A stretch of 39,747 nucleotides of DNA, taken from assembly GCA_019114825.1 (NCBI GenBank), contig DXES01000033.1, forward strand, positions 1 through 39,747, in the 5' to 3' direction. Below are positions 30,097-38,512 of this stretch, piece by piece. This DNA comes from Candidatus Anaerotruncus excrementipullorum (GTDB lineage: Bacteria; Bacillota; Clostridia; Oscillospirales; Ruminococcaceae). Within the stretch, counting starts at the first letter, position 1. Every line of letters begins with the position of its first letter. The notes under the pieces were generated by a model that saw only the letters and a program-made list of their open reading frames with translations, was not told the DNA's origin and did no database searches. The position numbers and the translations under genes are program-made.

Positions 30097-31674
30097 TTAA
30101 GACTGGCGCTGGAGCACCAGATCCCGGTAGAGCTTATACTCCATGGAATCGGACAGGGCGTGCATGGAGGCGTTGATGATATCGGTGGAGACCCCCACCG
30201 TCGTCCAGACGTTCTCCCCGTCCGAGGACTCGATGAGCACCCGCACCAGGGCCGCTGTGGCCTTGGTATCCATGACCCGCACCTTATAGTCGATCAGCCG
30301 CACCCCGGCCAGGCTGGGATAGAACACCTCCAGTCCCTTGCGCAGCGCCCGGTCCAAGGCATGGACCGGGCCATCCCCTTCATCGGCGGTGATCTCATAG
30401 CGGTCCCCCACCCGCAGTTTCACCATGGCGGAGGACATATGCCGGTCGGCGCAGTCCTGCTCACCAATGATCCGGAACAGCTCCAGGTGGAAAAACGGGG
30501 TGAACCGGCCCAACTCCCGGAGCACCACCAGCTCAAAGCTGGAGGTGGCAGCCTCAAACTGATAGCCCTGGAATTCCAGCTCCTTCAGCCGCTCCACCAG
30601 CATCCCCAGCTCAGGGGAATTTTTGGACAGGTCGGGCACCACCTCGTGGACCTTGGCCAACAGCGCCGTGCGGCCGGAGACCTCCGACAGCAAAATCTGC
30701 CGTTGGTTGCCCACCCGCTCGGGGCTGATGTGTTCAAAGGCGGCGGTGTTCTTCTTTACCCCGTCCACATGCATCCCCCCCTTGTGGGCAAAGGCGCTCT
30801 TGCCCACATAGGGCATGGCGTGGGCGAGCTGCATGTTGGACACCTCGGAGATATACCGGGCGGTGCGGGTCAGCTGGGGCAGCCGGTCCTCCGGAATACA
30901 GCTGCAGTCCCGTTTGAGCTGCAGGTTGGCGATGACGGTGGCCAGGTTGGTGTTACCGCACCGCTCCCCAAAGCCGGTGCAGGTGCCCTGCACCTGCACC
31001 GCCCCCGCCTGCACCGCAGCCATCGCCCCCGCCACGGCGCAGCCCATATCGTCGTGGCAGTGGATACCGATCCGGCCGGGAAACTGGCGGTGCATCCGGC
31101 CGGTGATCTCCCCGATCTCCTCCGGAAAGCAGCCGCCGTTGGTGTCGCAGAGCACCAGCCGCTCCGCCCCCGCCCGGCGGGCCACCTGGAGCACCTGCTC
31201 GGCGTAATAGGGGTCCTGTTTGTAGCCGTCAAAGAAGTGCTCCGCGTCAAAGATCACCAGCTTGCCGGCGGCAGTGAGGTAACGGACGGTGTCCTCGATC
31301 ATCTCCAGGTTCTCCTGGGGGGAGGTCTCCAACACATGCTCCACCTGCCAACGGGAGCTCTTGCCGAAGATGGTCACCCACTGGGTGCCCGCCGCCAGAA
31401 GCGCCGCGCAATTGCCGTCCTCCTGGGCGGTCATACCCCGGCGGCGGGTGGAGCCGAAGGCGGTGAGCTTGGCATGCTCCAGCCCCAGGGCGGGGGCACG
31501 GCGGAAAAACTCCGCGTCTTTGGGGTTGCTAAACGGGTTGCCCGCCTCGATAAAATCCACCCCCAGTTGGTCCAGCGCCCGGGCGATGTTGCACTTGTCC
31601 TCCACCGAAAAGGAGACGTTTTCGCTCTGGGCCCCATCCCGGAGGGTGGAGTCAAAAATCTCAATCTTTCTCAT
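30097..31674 (-). CDS. cimA: Citramalate synthase (alpha-IPM synthase family, TIGR00977-like)
   Basis: IFDSTLRDGAQSENVSFSVEDKCNIARALDQLGVDFIEAGNP, GIHCHDDMGCAVAG, C-terminal LeuA dimer-like domain. Confidence 0.92.
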   Translation of the reverse strand: MRKIEIFDSTLRDGAQSENVSFSVEDKCNIARALDQLGVDFIEAGNPFSNPKDAEFFRRAPALGLEHAKLTAFGSTRRRGMTAQEDGNCAALLAAGTQWVTIFGKSSRWQVEHVLETSPQENLEMIEDTVRYLTAAGKLVIFDAEHFFDGYKQDPYYAEQVLQVARRAGAERLVLCDTNGGCFPEEIGEITGRMHRQFPGRIGIHCHDDMGCAVAGAMAAVQAGAVQVQGTCTGFGERCGNTNLATVIANLQLKRDCSCIPEDRLPQLTRTARYISEVSNMQLAHAMPYVGKSAFAHKGGMHVDGVKKNTAAFEHISPERVGNQRQILLSEVSGRTALLAKVHEVVPDLSKNSPELGMLVERLKELEFQGYQFEAATSSFELVVLRELGRFTPFFHLELFRIIGEQDCADRHMSSAMVKLRVGDRYEITADEGDGPVHALDRALRKGLEVFYPSLAGVRLIDYKVRVMDTKATAALVRVLIESSDGENVWTTVGVSTDIINASMHALSDSMEYKLYRDLVLQRQS

Positions 31675-31819
31675 GCCGGTTCACCTAGCTCTCTTGGGAT
31701 GCTTGCATAGATTTCGCAGACCTATTTTAGCACAAACTTCCCCAAGTTACAACCTTGCGCAGGCGGCCTGGCGGTGCTATGATGGAAGTGAACAAAATCC
31801 CCGAAAGGAGTTGGAAGAA

Positions 31820-32326
31820 ATGGATGGTTCCCAGTTGATTCGCGCCCGGCGCAGTATCCGCCGCTATAAGCCGGGGGTACAGATCCCCCGGGAGGAGATC
31901 CAGCTGATGCTGGAGGCGGCCATGATGGCCCCCAGCGCCCGGAATAGCCGCCCCTGGGAGTTCGTGGTGGTGGAGAGCCCGGCGGTGAAACAGCAGCTGA
32001 TGGAGGCCCACCCCTACTGCGGGATGCTGGCTACCGCCTCCCTGGCGGTGGTAGTCTGCGGCCGGCCCGACCGGCAGGAGGGCTGGGAGTCCCAATTTTG
32101 GCCCCAGGACTGCGGCGCAGCCATTGAAAACCTGCTGCTGCAGGCGCTGGAGCTGGGGTACGGCAGCTGCTGGTGCGGCTGCTACCCGGCTTTGGAGCGG
32201 GTGGAGAAGCTCCAGAAGATCTTGGGGGTCTCCAGCCTGCCGGTGGCCATTGTGGCGGTGGGCGTCCCCGACGAGCATCCGGATGCACGGGGTTATTTTG
32301 ACCCCCAGCTGGTGAAATATCTCTAA
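31820..32326 (+). CDS. Nitroreductase family protein
   Basis: IRARRSIRRYKPG, MLEAAMMAPSARNSRPWEFVVV, AAIENLLLQALELGYGSCWCG; ATG 31820 after GGAG. Confidence 0.93.
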   Translation: MDGSQLIRARRSIRRYKPGVQIPREEIQLMLEAAMMAPSARNSRPWEFVVVESPAVKQQLMEAHPYCGMLATASLAVVVCGRPDRQEGWESQFWPQDCGAAIENLLLQALELGYGSCWCGCYPALERVEKLQKILGVSSLPVAIVAVGVPDEHPDARGYFDPQLVKYL

Positions 32327-32724
32327 ATAGCGGCTCCTGCATAAAAACTGCTCCCCTGGGAGCCGTGGGGACGGAGGTTTTTTCTTTGACCCCACAACAA
32401 ACAACAAAAAGACCACAACAACCCGGCGGGCACCGCCGGGTTGTTGTGGCAGTAGGGGTAAAGGTTCAGGCCCAGCGGATCCTCCACCACATATTGCTTC
32501 TTCTCCTCGTCCCGGAATACGCCGCCCACCAGTGCCGCGTCCGGATAGTATCCATATGGGTCGTAGACGTTCATCTTCCGGGTCCGGGTCACATCCTCCG
32601 TGGTGAACCGGCCGGTCATAGGGTCCAGATACCGTGCCCGCAGGTAGTAGTCCCCGGTCTCCCGGTCGTAGTACTCCCCACCGTAGCGGAAAGTGCTCCG
32701 GGCACCGGTCGAGGAGCACTTATT
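32323..32724 (-). pseudogene. RHS/YD-repeat core C-terminal remnant
   Basis: Minus strand reads CSSTGARSTFRYGGEYYDRETGDYYLRARYLDPMTGRFTTEDV...DPLGLNLYPYCHNNP, the RHS core end motif; in-frame TAG immediately upstream, no N-terminal part. Confidence 0.85.
32413..32449. repeat. Perfect inverted repeat (17-bp arms) at the RHS core end
   Basis: CCACAACAACCCGGCGG-GCA-CCGCCGGGTTGTTGTGG; T-rich on the minus-strand 3' side. Confidence 0.9.
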
Positions 32725-32744
32725 CGGCTACTGCAATCCACGCC

Positions 32745-33072
32745 TCAATACGGGACATAGGTCCATTTCTTCCCCTGCTGGATATAACGCCCGTTTAAGT
32801 ATTCAATCTTTTTATCAGGAGGAATCAGTTTTAAAATTTGAGGAACTCTTTTATCCCAATTTACAACACAATATGTAAAATCGAGTGAGGTAATTTTTGG
32901 GGATAGCCTCCAGATTCTTTTTGAATTTATTGGCGTGGACGAGATAGAAAAAAATATATAAGTTTTGTGCTTATTGGATTGACAGAGATCCTTATCTATT
33001 TCTATATAGATGCCCTGTATTTTTTCCCAAGCAGCGTTAAACCATTCCTTTCCCCGGATACTGCATCATGGT
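32745..33072 (-). pseudogene. Start-less open reading frame (C-terminal fragment), unknown
   Basis: Minus strand CSIRGKEWFNAAWEKIQGIYIEIDKDLCQSNKHKTYIFFSISSTPINSKRIWRLSPKITSLDFTYCVVNWDKRVPQILKLIPPDKKIEYLNGRYIQQGKKWTYVPY* with TGA directly upstream and no ATG/GTG/TTG seen in frame. Confidence 0.55.
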
Positions 33073-33111
33073 GCGGTGTTAGGTATAAAATCTTGAAATT
33101 AGGCTTTTTGT

Positions 33112-34002
33112 GTGAGAAAATACTTTTATAATATTCTGCTTTTCATAAAGGAGAATTTCAAAATGGGGAGAATATGTATAGTTGTCTTTACATGGATTTT
33201 TTCCTTTTCGCTCTTTTTGCCTCCTCTCAAGTCTATGTATCTATCGAATGAAGCTCTATCTTTAATTGAAACATTTGAAAATGTCGCTGTACAAGAAAAC
33301 TCTGATACTTTTTCTGCCACAATCGTAGAATACAAGCCATTAAAAGAAAACATTTATTTTGAAGATTCTGAATTTTACTTATTAGAGGCTATTCCTGAAG
33401 AAAAAATTTATATTTATAGATGTAAAAATCCACACATTATGGAAGGTGTTCTTTTGCAATGTGGATCGTATCTATACAAGTTAAACTGGCCATTATTTAG
33501 AAATATCCTTCGAATTTCTTATGGAGATTATGATTTCGATCAAAAAAAAGAACTAGCGGTTGCTAATTGTACCGCTGCTGGGAATATTGTTTCTTATGAA
33601 GACCTCCATATTATTGAATTTTTAAGTAATCATAATATCCAGGATTTCCGTATGTCAGAAAATTTGTTTAAAGATTCTTTTGCTGAAGATTTAAGGATAT
33701 CTCTTCTCCCTGAAAAAAATCAAATCACAATTCAAATGGGTAACTTTAGTCCTGTTATATTTTCGTCTTTTCCCAGTCTTCCACAAAATTTAAATACCGC
33801 TAATTACACATTGGATATTGGAGAAAAACGCAACTATATTTTGGAATCAACTTCTATAAGAGGAATTTATAGTGTACAAATTTTGTGTGATGGGATGACT
33901 TTCCCAGATCAAACTGCATTTATAGAGGCCAATATTTTTTATTCCAATGGAAATTTTTCTGTAAAGCCCATAAAAATAGGAATCTTGGAACATAAAAATT
34001 AA
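33112..34002 (+). CDS. AT-rich orphan ORF, predicted secreted or membrane-anchored, unknown function
   Basis: 296 aa; N-terminal hydrophobic segment ICIVVFTWIFSFSLFLPPL; DYDFDQKKELAV resembles an FG-GAP/VCBS-type Asp loop. Confidence 0.75.
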   Translation: MRKYFYNILLFIKENFKMGRICIVVFTWIFSFSLFLPPLKSMYLSNEALSLIETFENVAVQENSDTFSATIVEYKPLKENIYFEDSEFYLLEAIPEEKIYIYRCKNPHIMEGVLLQCGSYLYKLNWPLFRNILRISYGDYDFDQKKELAVANCTAAGNIVSYEDLHIIEFLSNHNIQDFRMSENLFKDSFAEDLRISLLPEKNQITIQMGNFSPVIFSSFPSLPQNLNTANYTLDIGEKRNYILESTSIRGIYSVQILCDGMTFPDQTAFIEANIFYSNGNFSVKPIKIGILEHKN

Positions 34003-34045
34003 TGAGGAGAGGGAAATACAAGATTTCCCTCTCCTCATTAATTTT
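33995..34045. terminator. Bidirectional terminator-like perfect inverted repeat
   Basis: AAAATTAATGAGGAGAGGGAAAT-ACAAG-ATTTCCCTCTCCTCATTAATTTT, 23-bp perfect arms between convergent ORFs. Confidence 0.9.
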
Positions 34046-34051
34046 AAATGA

Positions 34052-34411
34052 TTATTCCCCAAACCAGCTGTTACCGATATGGATATAATATGTATTATTT
34101 CCCTGGGGCCCTCCCATATAGCGAACTACATCTGTCGGATTTCTGGCCAATCCTTCAAAAGGATTTTCACCTAATGTGTCATCCATAAATGCTTCTGCTA
34201 ATGCCACAGCATTTAACCAACTTTCCTTTGTTGGGCGACCTCCTGCATCAATATACGATTCATCCCAAACTGTAACAGTCTCTAAATATTCATACGGTCT
34301 AAAGAAGATATCAACATTATGAACCCACGGCGCACCTTCTACCATATTATAATTTAAAATGATATCTCGTGCACTTTCTCCCCATTTATTCACCCTATTT
34401 AAGGATGGCAA
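34052..34411 (-). CDS. AT-rich orphan ORF, unknown function, possibly the C-terminal part of a longer protein
   Basis: 119 aa, listed start is TTG; reading frame continues upstream (RSATTNW) to a TGA near 34433. Confidence 0.5.
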   Translation of the reverse strand: MPSLNRVNKWGESARDIILNYNMVEGAPWVHNVDIFFRPYEYLETVTVWDESYIDAGGRPTKESWLNAVALAEAFMDDTLGENPFEGLARNPTDVVRYMGGPQGNNTYYIHIGNSWFGE

Positions 34412-34489
34412 CCAATTGGTGGTTGCGGATCTTCAAAAACTTCTTGTTCCAAGCGATATACCGCTTTATTCTTTTGAAAAACGAAAGGA

Positions 34490-34539
34490 CCATGTTCAAA
34501 CGGGGAGGTACTGATTCATGCCTCTCCGTTTGAACATGG
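34490..34539. repeat. Inverted repeat, 19-bp arms with one mismatch
   Basis: CCATGTTCAAACGGGGAGG-TACTGATTCATG-CCTCTCCGTTTGAACATGG. Confidence 0.85.
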
Positions 34540-34791
34540 CCAATCGCATGCTACAACGCTGTCTCCAAGCAAATTTGTACCCGCAGATCGAGTAGCGGCA
34601 TAGAAAATTTAATATCCTTTCCAGATCGCCTCCTGCGCATACCATCCGGCCCCTCAACCAAACCACCCATTCCGCCAGTGGTTGCAGGGCCTGCAAACCT
34701 CCACTGCACCGCCTGCCACCCTGCCACAGCAACGGCAACAGCTGCCTACAAGAAATCACCCAACGGGCTCCGGTAAAGGGGAGGGGTACGC

Positions 34792-35433
34792 TCAACCCAA
34801 CCGGTAGAGCAGGGCATTCACAATGGCGGCGGCTACGTTGCTGCCCCCCTTGCGCCCCCGGGCCACGATGTGGGGCAGCCGGGACTGCAAGATCAGCTCC
34901 TTGGCCTCCACCACATTCACAAACCCCACCGGCACGCCGATCACCAGCGCGGGCTGCAACGCCCCCTCCTCCGCCAGCTCATAGAGCCGGGCCAGGGCAG
35001 TGGGGGCGTTGCCGATGGCGAACACCGCCGGCCGGCCGCCCAACACCCGGGCGGCCTTCTCTATGCTGGCCGCCGCCCGGGTGGAGCCCGCCTGGGCGGC
35101 CTGGGCGGCCACGTCCGGGTCGGACATAAAGCAGAGGGCCTCCCCGCCCAGGCGGGCCAGGGCCCTTTTGTTGACCCCCGCATGGGCCATCTGGGTATCG
35201 GTGACCACCGTGGCACCCGCCTTGAGGGCCGCCAGCCCCAACTCCACCGCCTGGGGAGAAAAGGCCAAATTCCGGGCGTAATCGAAGTCGGCGGTGGTGT
35301 GGATTACCCGTTTGACCACCGGAGCCAGCTGGGGTGGAAGGGTAATCCCCCGGGCATCCAGCTCCTGTTGGATCAACTCCATGCTGCGCTGCTCAATCTC
35401 CTGGGGCAGCACCCGTTCCAGCTGCACCTTCAA
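34792..35433 (-). CDS. cbiC: Precorrin-8X/cobalt-precorrin-8 methylmutase
   Basis: RVIHTTADFDYARNLAFSPQAVE, TDTQMAHAGVNKR, AIGNAPTALARLYEL, GVPVGFVNVVEAKE, GRKGGSNVAAAIVNALL. Confidence 0.96.
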   Translation of the reverse strand: MKVQLERVLPQEIEQRSMELIQQELDARGITLPPQLAPVVKRVIHTTADFDYARNLAFSPQAVELGLAALKAGATVVTDTQMAHAGVNKRALARLGGEALCFMSDPDVAAQAAQAGSTRAAASIEKAARVLGGRPAVFAIGNAPTALARLYELAEEGALQPALVIGVPVGFVNVVEAKELILQSRLPHIVARGRKGGSNVAAAIVNALLYRLG

Positions 35434-35951
35434 AACTCGATCCCCTCCCTGGCAGAAATTCCCCGGTCATAGGGGTGGCGGCGGCAGACCATCTCGGTAA
35501 TATAGTCCGCCCGCTCCAACACCCAATCCGGCGGGTTGCGGCCGGTCAGCACCAGCTCCACCGCCTCCGGCAGCCCCTCCAGCAGATGGCGCAGCAGGTC
35601 CTCGTCCACCAACTCGCAGGAGAGGGCAGCAAAAATCTCGTCCAGGACCACCAGGCTGTAGCCCCCTACCCGCACCTGCTCCTGGACGGTGAGCAGGTTT
35701 TTCGTATTGAGGTCGTAGGTCTGCTGCAGCTCCCGCTCGTCCATCTGGAAGGTGAATTTTTCGCTGGCCTTCCCCCGCAGCACAGTGACTTCCGGGATGC
35801 GCGCCAGGCTGGCCAGCTCCCCGGTGGGCTGGCCCTTCAAAAACTGCACCAACAGCACCCGTTTCCCATGGCCCGCTGCCCGCAGGCAGAGCCCCAGGGC
35901 CGCAGTGGTCTTGCCCTTCCCATCCCCGCAATAGACCTGTACCATATTCAC
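35430..35951 (-). CDS. cobO: Cob(I)yrinic acid a,c-diamide adenosyltransferase
   Basis: VQVYCGDGKGKTTAALGLCLRAAGHGKRVLLVQFLKG, LVVLDEIFAAL, LTGRNPPDWVLERADYITEM. Confidence 0.96.
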   Translation of the reverse strand: MNMVQVYCGDGKGKTTAALGLCLRAAGHGKRVLLVQFLKGQPTGELASLARIPEVTVLRGKASEKFTFQMDERELQQTYDLNTKNLLTVQEQVRVGGYSLVVLDEIFAALSCELVDEDLLRHLLEGLPEAVELVLTGRNPPDWVLERADYITEMVCRRHPYDRGISAREGIEF

Positions 35952-37444
35952 ACGCCCCTCTCCAAAATTTCGTAGACCTTTTCCATGTCCAGGCTCCGGC
36001 GGACCCCCGCGGCCAACCTGTCGTACTGCTCCTGCTTGTAGGCATCCAGATCCCGGGGGCGCAGAGCCTCCCAGGCGATCCCCTTATGCTGGCAGAGCGC
36101 CCGCAGCAGCCCCTCCACCACCTCCGGCCGGTCAAAGAGGCCGTGGACATAGGTGCCCAGCACATTTTGAGCGGCCGCTCCGTCCGGATGGGGGGCCTCC
36201 CCTTGGGGGGCAAGCTCCACGGCGGGGGCAGTGGATTCTGTCCGGCCCATATGGATCTCATATCCCGCCAGCGGCACCCCCGAAAGGGGGGCGAACAGCC
36301 CCTGGAGCGGCAAAAAGCGTCCGGTGGCCTGGGTGCGGGTCTTTTGCGGGGCAAATTCGGTCTCCACCGGCAGCAGGCCCAAGCCGGCCATCCGGCCGCC
36401 ATGCTCCACCCCCAGGGGGTCCCGCAGCTCCCGGCCCAGCATCTGGTAGCCGCCGCAGATCCCCAGTACCGGGCCGCCCCGGGCGGCGTGCTTCTGGACG
36501 GCCGCCTCCAAGCCGTTTTGCCGCAGCCAGGCCAGATCCCCCATCGTGTTTTTGGTCCCCGGCAGAATCACCAGGTCCGGCTCCCCCAGCTCCCGCAGTT
36601 GGGAGACATACCGCAGGGACACCCCCTCTACCCGCTCCAGGGGGTTGAAATCGGTGAAGTTGGACAGATGGGGCAGGCGAATCACCGCAATCTCCAGGAC
36701 GCCGGGGGCGCTGTGCTGGGTGAGGCGCTGGGAGAGGCTGTCCTCGTCGTCCAGATCCACCGGCATCCAGGGGATCACCCCCACCACCGGCCGGTGGACC
36801 ATCTCCTCCAGCTGGCGCAGGCCGGGGGAAAGGATGGCTGGGTCTCCCCGAAACTTGTTGATAATGATCCCCTGCACCAGCTCCCGCTCCCAGGGCTCCA
36901 GCAGCAGCATAGTGCCCGCCAGGGAGGCAAACACCCCGCCCCGGTCGATATCCCCGCACAGGAGTACCGGGGCCTTGGCCCGGGCGGCCATGCCCATATT
37001 CACCAGGTCCTCCGATTTCAGGTTGATCTCCGCAGGGCTGCCCGCCCCCTCCAGCACCAGGATGTCATACTGGGCGGCCAGCTGCCCATAGGCCGCCATC
37101 ACCTGGGGGATCAGCTCCCGTTTGCGGCGAAAATATTCGGCGGCGGACATCTGACCCACCACCTCCCCATTGACGATCACCTGGGAACCGGTGTCGCTGG
37201 AGGGCTTGAGCAGGATGGGGTTCATGAGCACCGAAGGGGCAATCCCCGCCGCTTCCGCCTGCATCACCTGGGCCCGGCCCATCTCCAGCCCCTCGGCGGT
37301 GATAAACGAATTGAGCGCCATGTTCTGGGCCTTGAAGGGGGCTGCCCGGTAGCCATCCTGGTGGAAAATGCGGCAGAGGGCCGCCACCAAAAAGCTCTTC
37401 CCCGCGCTGGAACAGGTCCCCTGGACCATAATCGCCTTTGCCAT
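35948..37444 (-). CDS. cobQ: Cobyric acid synthase
   Basis: MVQGTCSSAGKSFLVAALCRIFHQDGY, PFKAQNMALNSFIT, GDIDRGGVFASL, glutamine amidotransferase ICGGYQMLG. Confidence 0.97.
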   Translation of the reverse strand: MAKAIMVQGTCSSAGKSFLVAALCRIFHQDGYRAAPFKAQNMALNSFITAEGLEMGRAQVMQAEAAGIAPSVLMNPILLKPSSDTGSQVIVNGEVVGQMSAAEYFRRKRELIPQVMAAYGQLAAQYDILVLEGAGSPAEINLKSEDLVNMGMAARAKAPVLLCGDIDRGGVFASLAGTMLLLEPWERELVQGIIINKFRGDPAILSPGLRQLEEMVHRPVVGVIPWMPVDLDDEDSLSQRLTQHSAPGVLEIAVIRLPHLSNFTDFNPLERVEGVSLRYVSQLRELGEPDLVILPGTKNTMGDLAWLRQNGLEAAVQKHAARGGPVLGICGGYQMLGRELRDPLGVEHGGRMAGLGLLPVETEFAPQKTRTQATGRFLPLQGLFAPLSGVPLAGYEIHMGRTESTAPAVELAPQGEAPHPDGAAAQNVLGTYVHGLFDRPEVVEGLLRALCQHKGIAWEALRPRDLDAYKQEQYDRLAAGVRRSLDMEKVYEILERGV

Positions 37445-38499
37445 CAGCCTGCCTCCCCCAGTGCCCGCTCCAACGCCTGGAGCAGCCGTTCGTTTTCCGG
37501 CCGGGTGCGCACCGCCACCCGGTTGTAGTGGGCGCTCAGTCCCCGGTAATTTTCACAGCTGCGGATCAGCACCCCCTGCCGCTCCATCCGGGGGGACAGG
37601 GGGGCGGGCTGATCATAGCGGAAAAACAGATAGTTGGCCTCGCCCCCCAGCACTGCCAAGCCCAGGCGCTCCAGCTGTTGCCGCAACCAGGGACGCTCCC
37701 GCCGGATGAGCGCCAGGCTCTCCTCCAGATAGCCGGTATCCCCCAGCGCAGCCAGCCCCGCCGCCTGGGCGGGGGCGGAGATGCTCCAGCTGGGGGAACA
37801 GGCCTCCAGCCGCTCCAAGAGCGCCCGGTCGGCGCAGAATAGATATCCCAGCCGCAGCCCCGCCATGGCATACAGCTTGGTGAACGCCTTTAAGAGCAGC
37901 AGATTGGGGAACTGCCCCAACAGCGGCTTCAGCGTGTGGGCCTCCGGACGGTCCAAAAAGGGGTTGAAGCACTCGTCCACCAATAGGAGGGCCCCCAGCT
38001 CCCGGCACCGGACAAGGATCCGGCGCAGTAGGGATGGGTCCGCCGTACGGCCGGTGGGGTTATTGGGGTTGCAGAGGATCACCAGGTCAAACCCTTCCTC
38101 CAAATGGGGGAGGAGCGATCCATCCAGCGCAAACCCCGCCTCCGCCTGCAACGGGTGGTAGTCCACCCGGCATCCGGCAGCTGCCAAAGCCGCCCCATAT
38201 TCCGAAAAGGTGGGGGCCAGGGTGAGCGCCCGGCGGGGCCGCAGCCCCAGCGCCACCCGAAAGATCAGATCCGCCGCCCCCGGCCCCAGCTGGATCCACC
38301 GGGCGGGTACCCCCTCCGCAGCGGCCAGCGCCTTCGTCAGGGCGCTGGCGTGGGGGTCCGGGTAGGCGCTCCAGGTATCGATGGAGGCCGCCAGTGCCTC
38401 TTTGGCTTTGGGCGGCAGCCCCAATGGATTCAAATTGGCAGAAAAATCCAACATTCCCCTAAGCCCTTTGGGGTTCCCCCCGTGTTCTCTGGGCCCCAT
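37444..38499 (-). CDS. cobD: Threonine-phosphate decarboxylase / histidinol-phosphate aminotransferase-like (CobD)
   Basis: HGGNPKGLRGMLDFSANLNPLGLP, CNPNNPTGR, LLVDECFNPF, LKAFTKLYAMAGLRLGY; sits in a cobalamin operon. Confidence 0.93.
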   Translation of the reverse strand: MGPREHGGNPKGLRGMLDFSANLNPLGLPPKAKEALAASIDTWSAYPDPHASALTKALAAAEGVPARWIQLGPGAADLIFRVALGLRPRRALTLAPTFSEYGAALAAAGCRVDYHPLQAEAGFALDGSLLPHLEEGFDLVILCNPNNPTGRTADPSLLRRILVRCRELGALLLVDECFNPFLDRPEAHTLKPLLGQFPNLLLLKAFTKLYAMAGLRLGYLFCADRALLERLEACSPSWSISAPAQAAGLAALGDTGYLEESLALIRRERPWLRQQLERLGLAVLGGEANYLFFRYDQPAPLSPRMERQGVLIRSCENYRGLSAHYNRVAVRTRPENERLLQALERALGEAG

Positions 38500-38512
38500 A
38501 TGCCCTCCTCCT

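Noticed and set aside
29641-31710. 689-aa plus-strand ORF antisense to citramalate synthase and FprA
   Set aside because: Same GC-bias shadow effect; sense strand genes are clear.
32365-32760. 131-aa plus-strand ORF over the RHS remnant
   Set aside because: Antisense to a clear RHS core motif on the minus strand.
34496-34795. 99-aa minus-strand ORF between cbiC and the inverted repeat
   Set aside because: No recognisable motif, Trp/Arg/Cys-heavy composition and runs through the 34490-34539 inverted repeat; not supported as coding, though the region is noted as unexplained.
36086-37528. 480-aa plus-strand ORF antisense to cobQ
   Set aside because: Shadow ORF; cobQ on the minus strand has full domain motifs. 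The same applies to 38104-39333, 19617-21059, 10908-11816, 2598-3761, 25572-27359 and 21224-22279.
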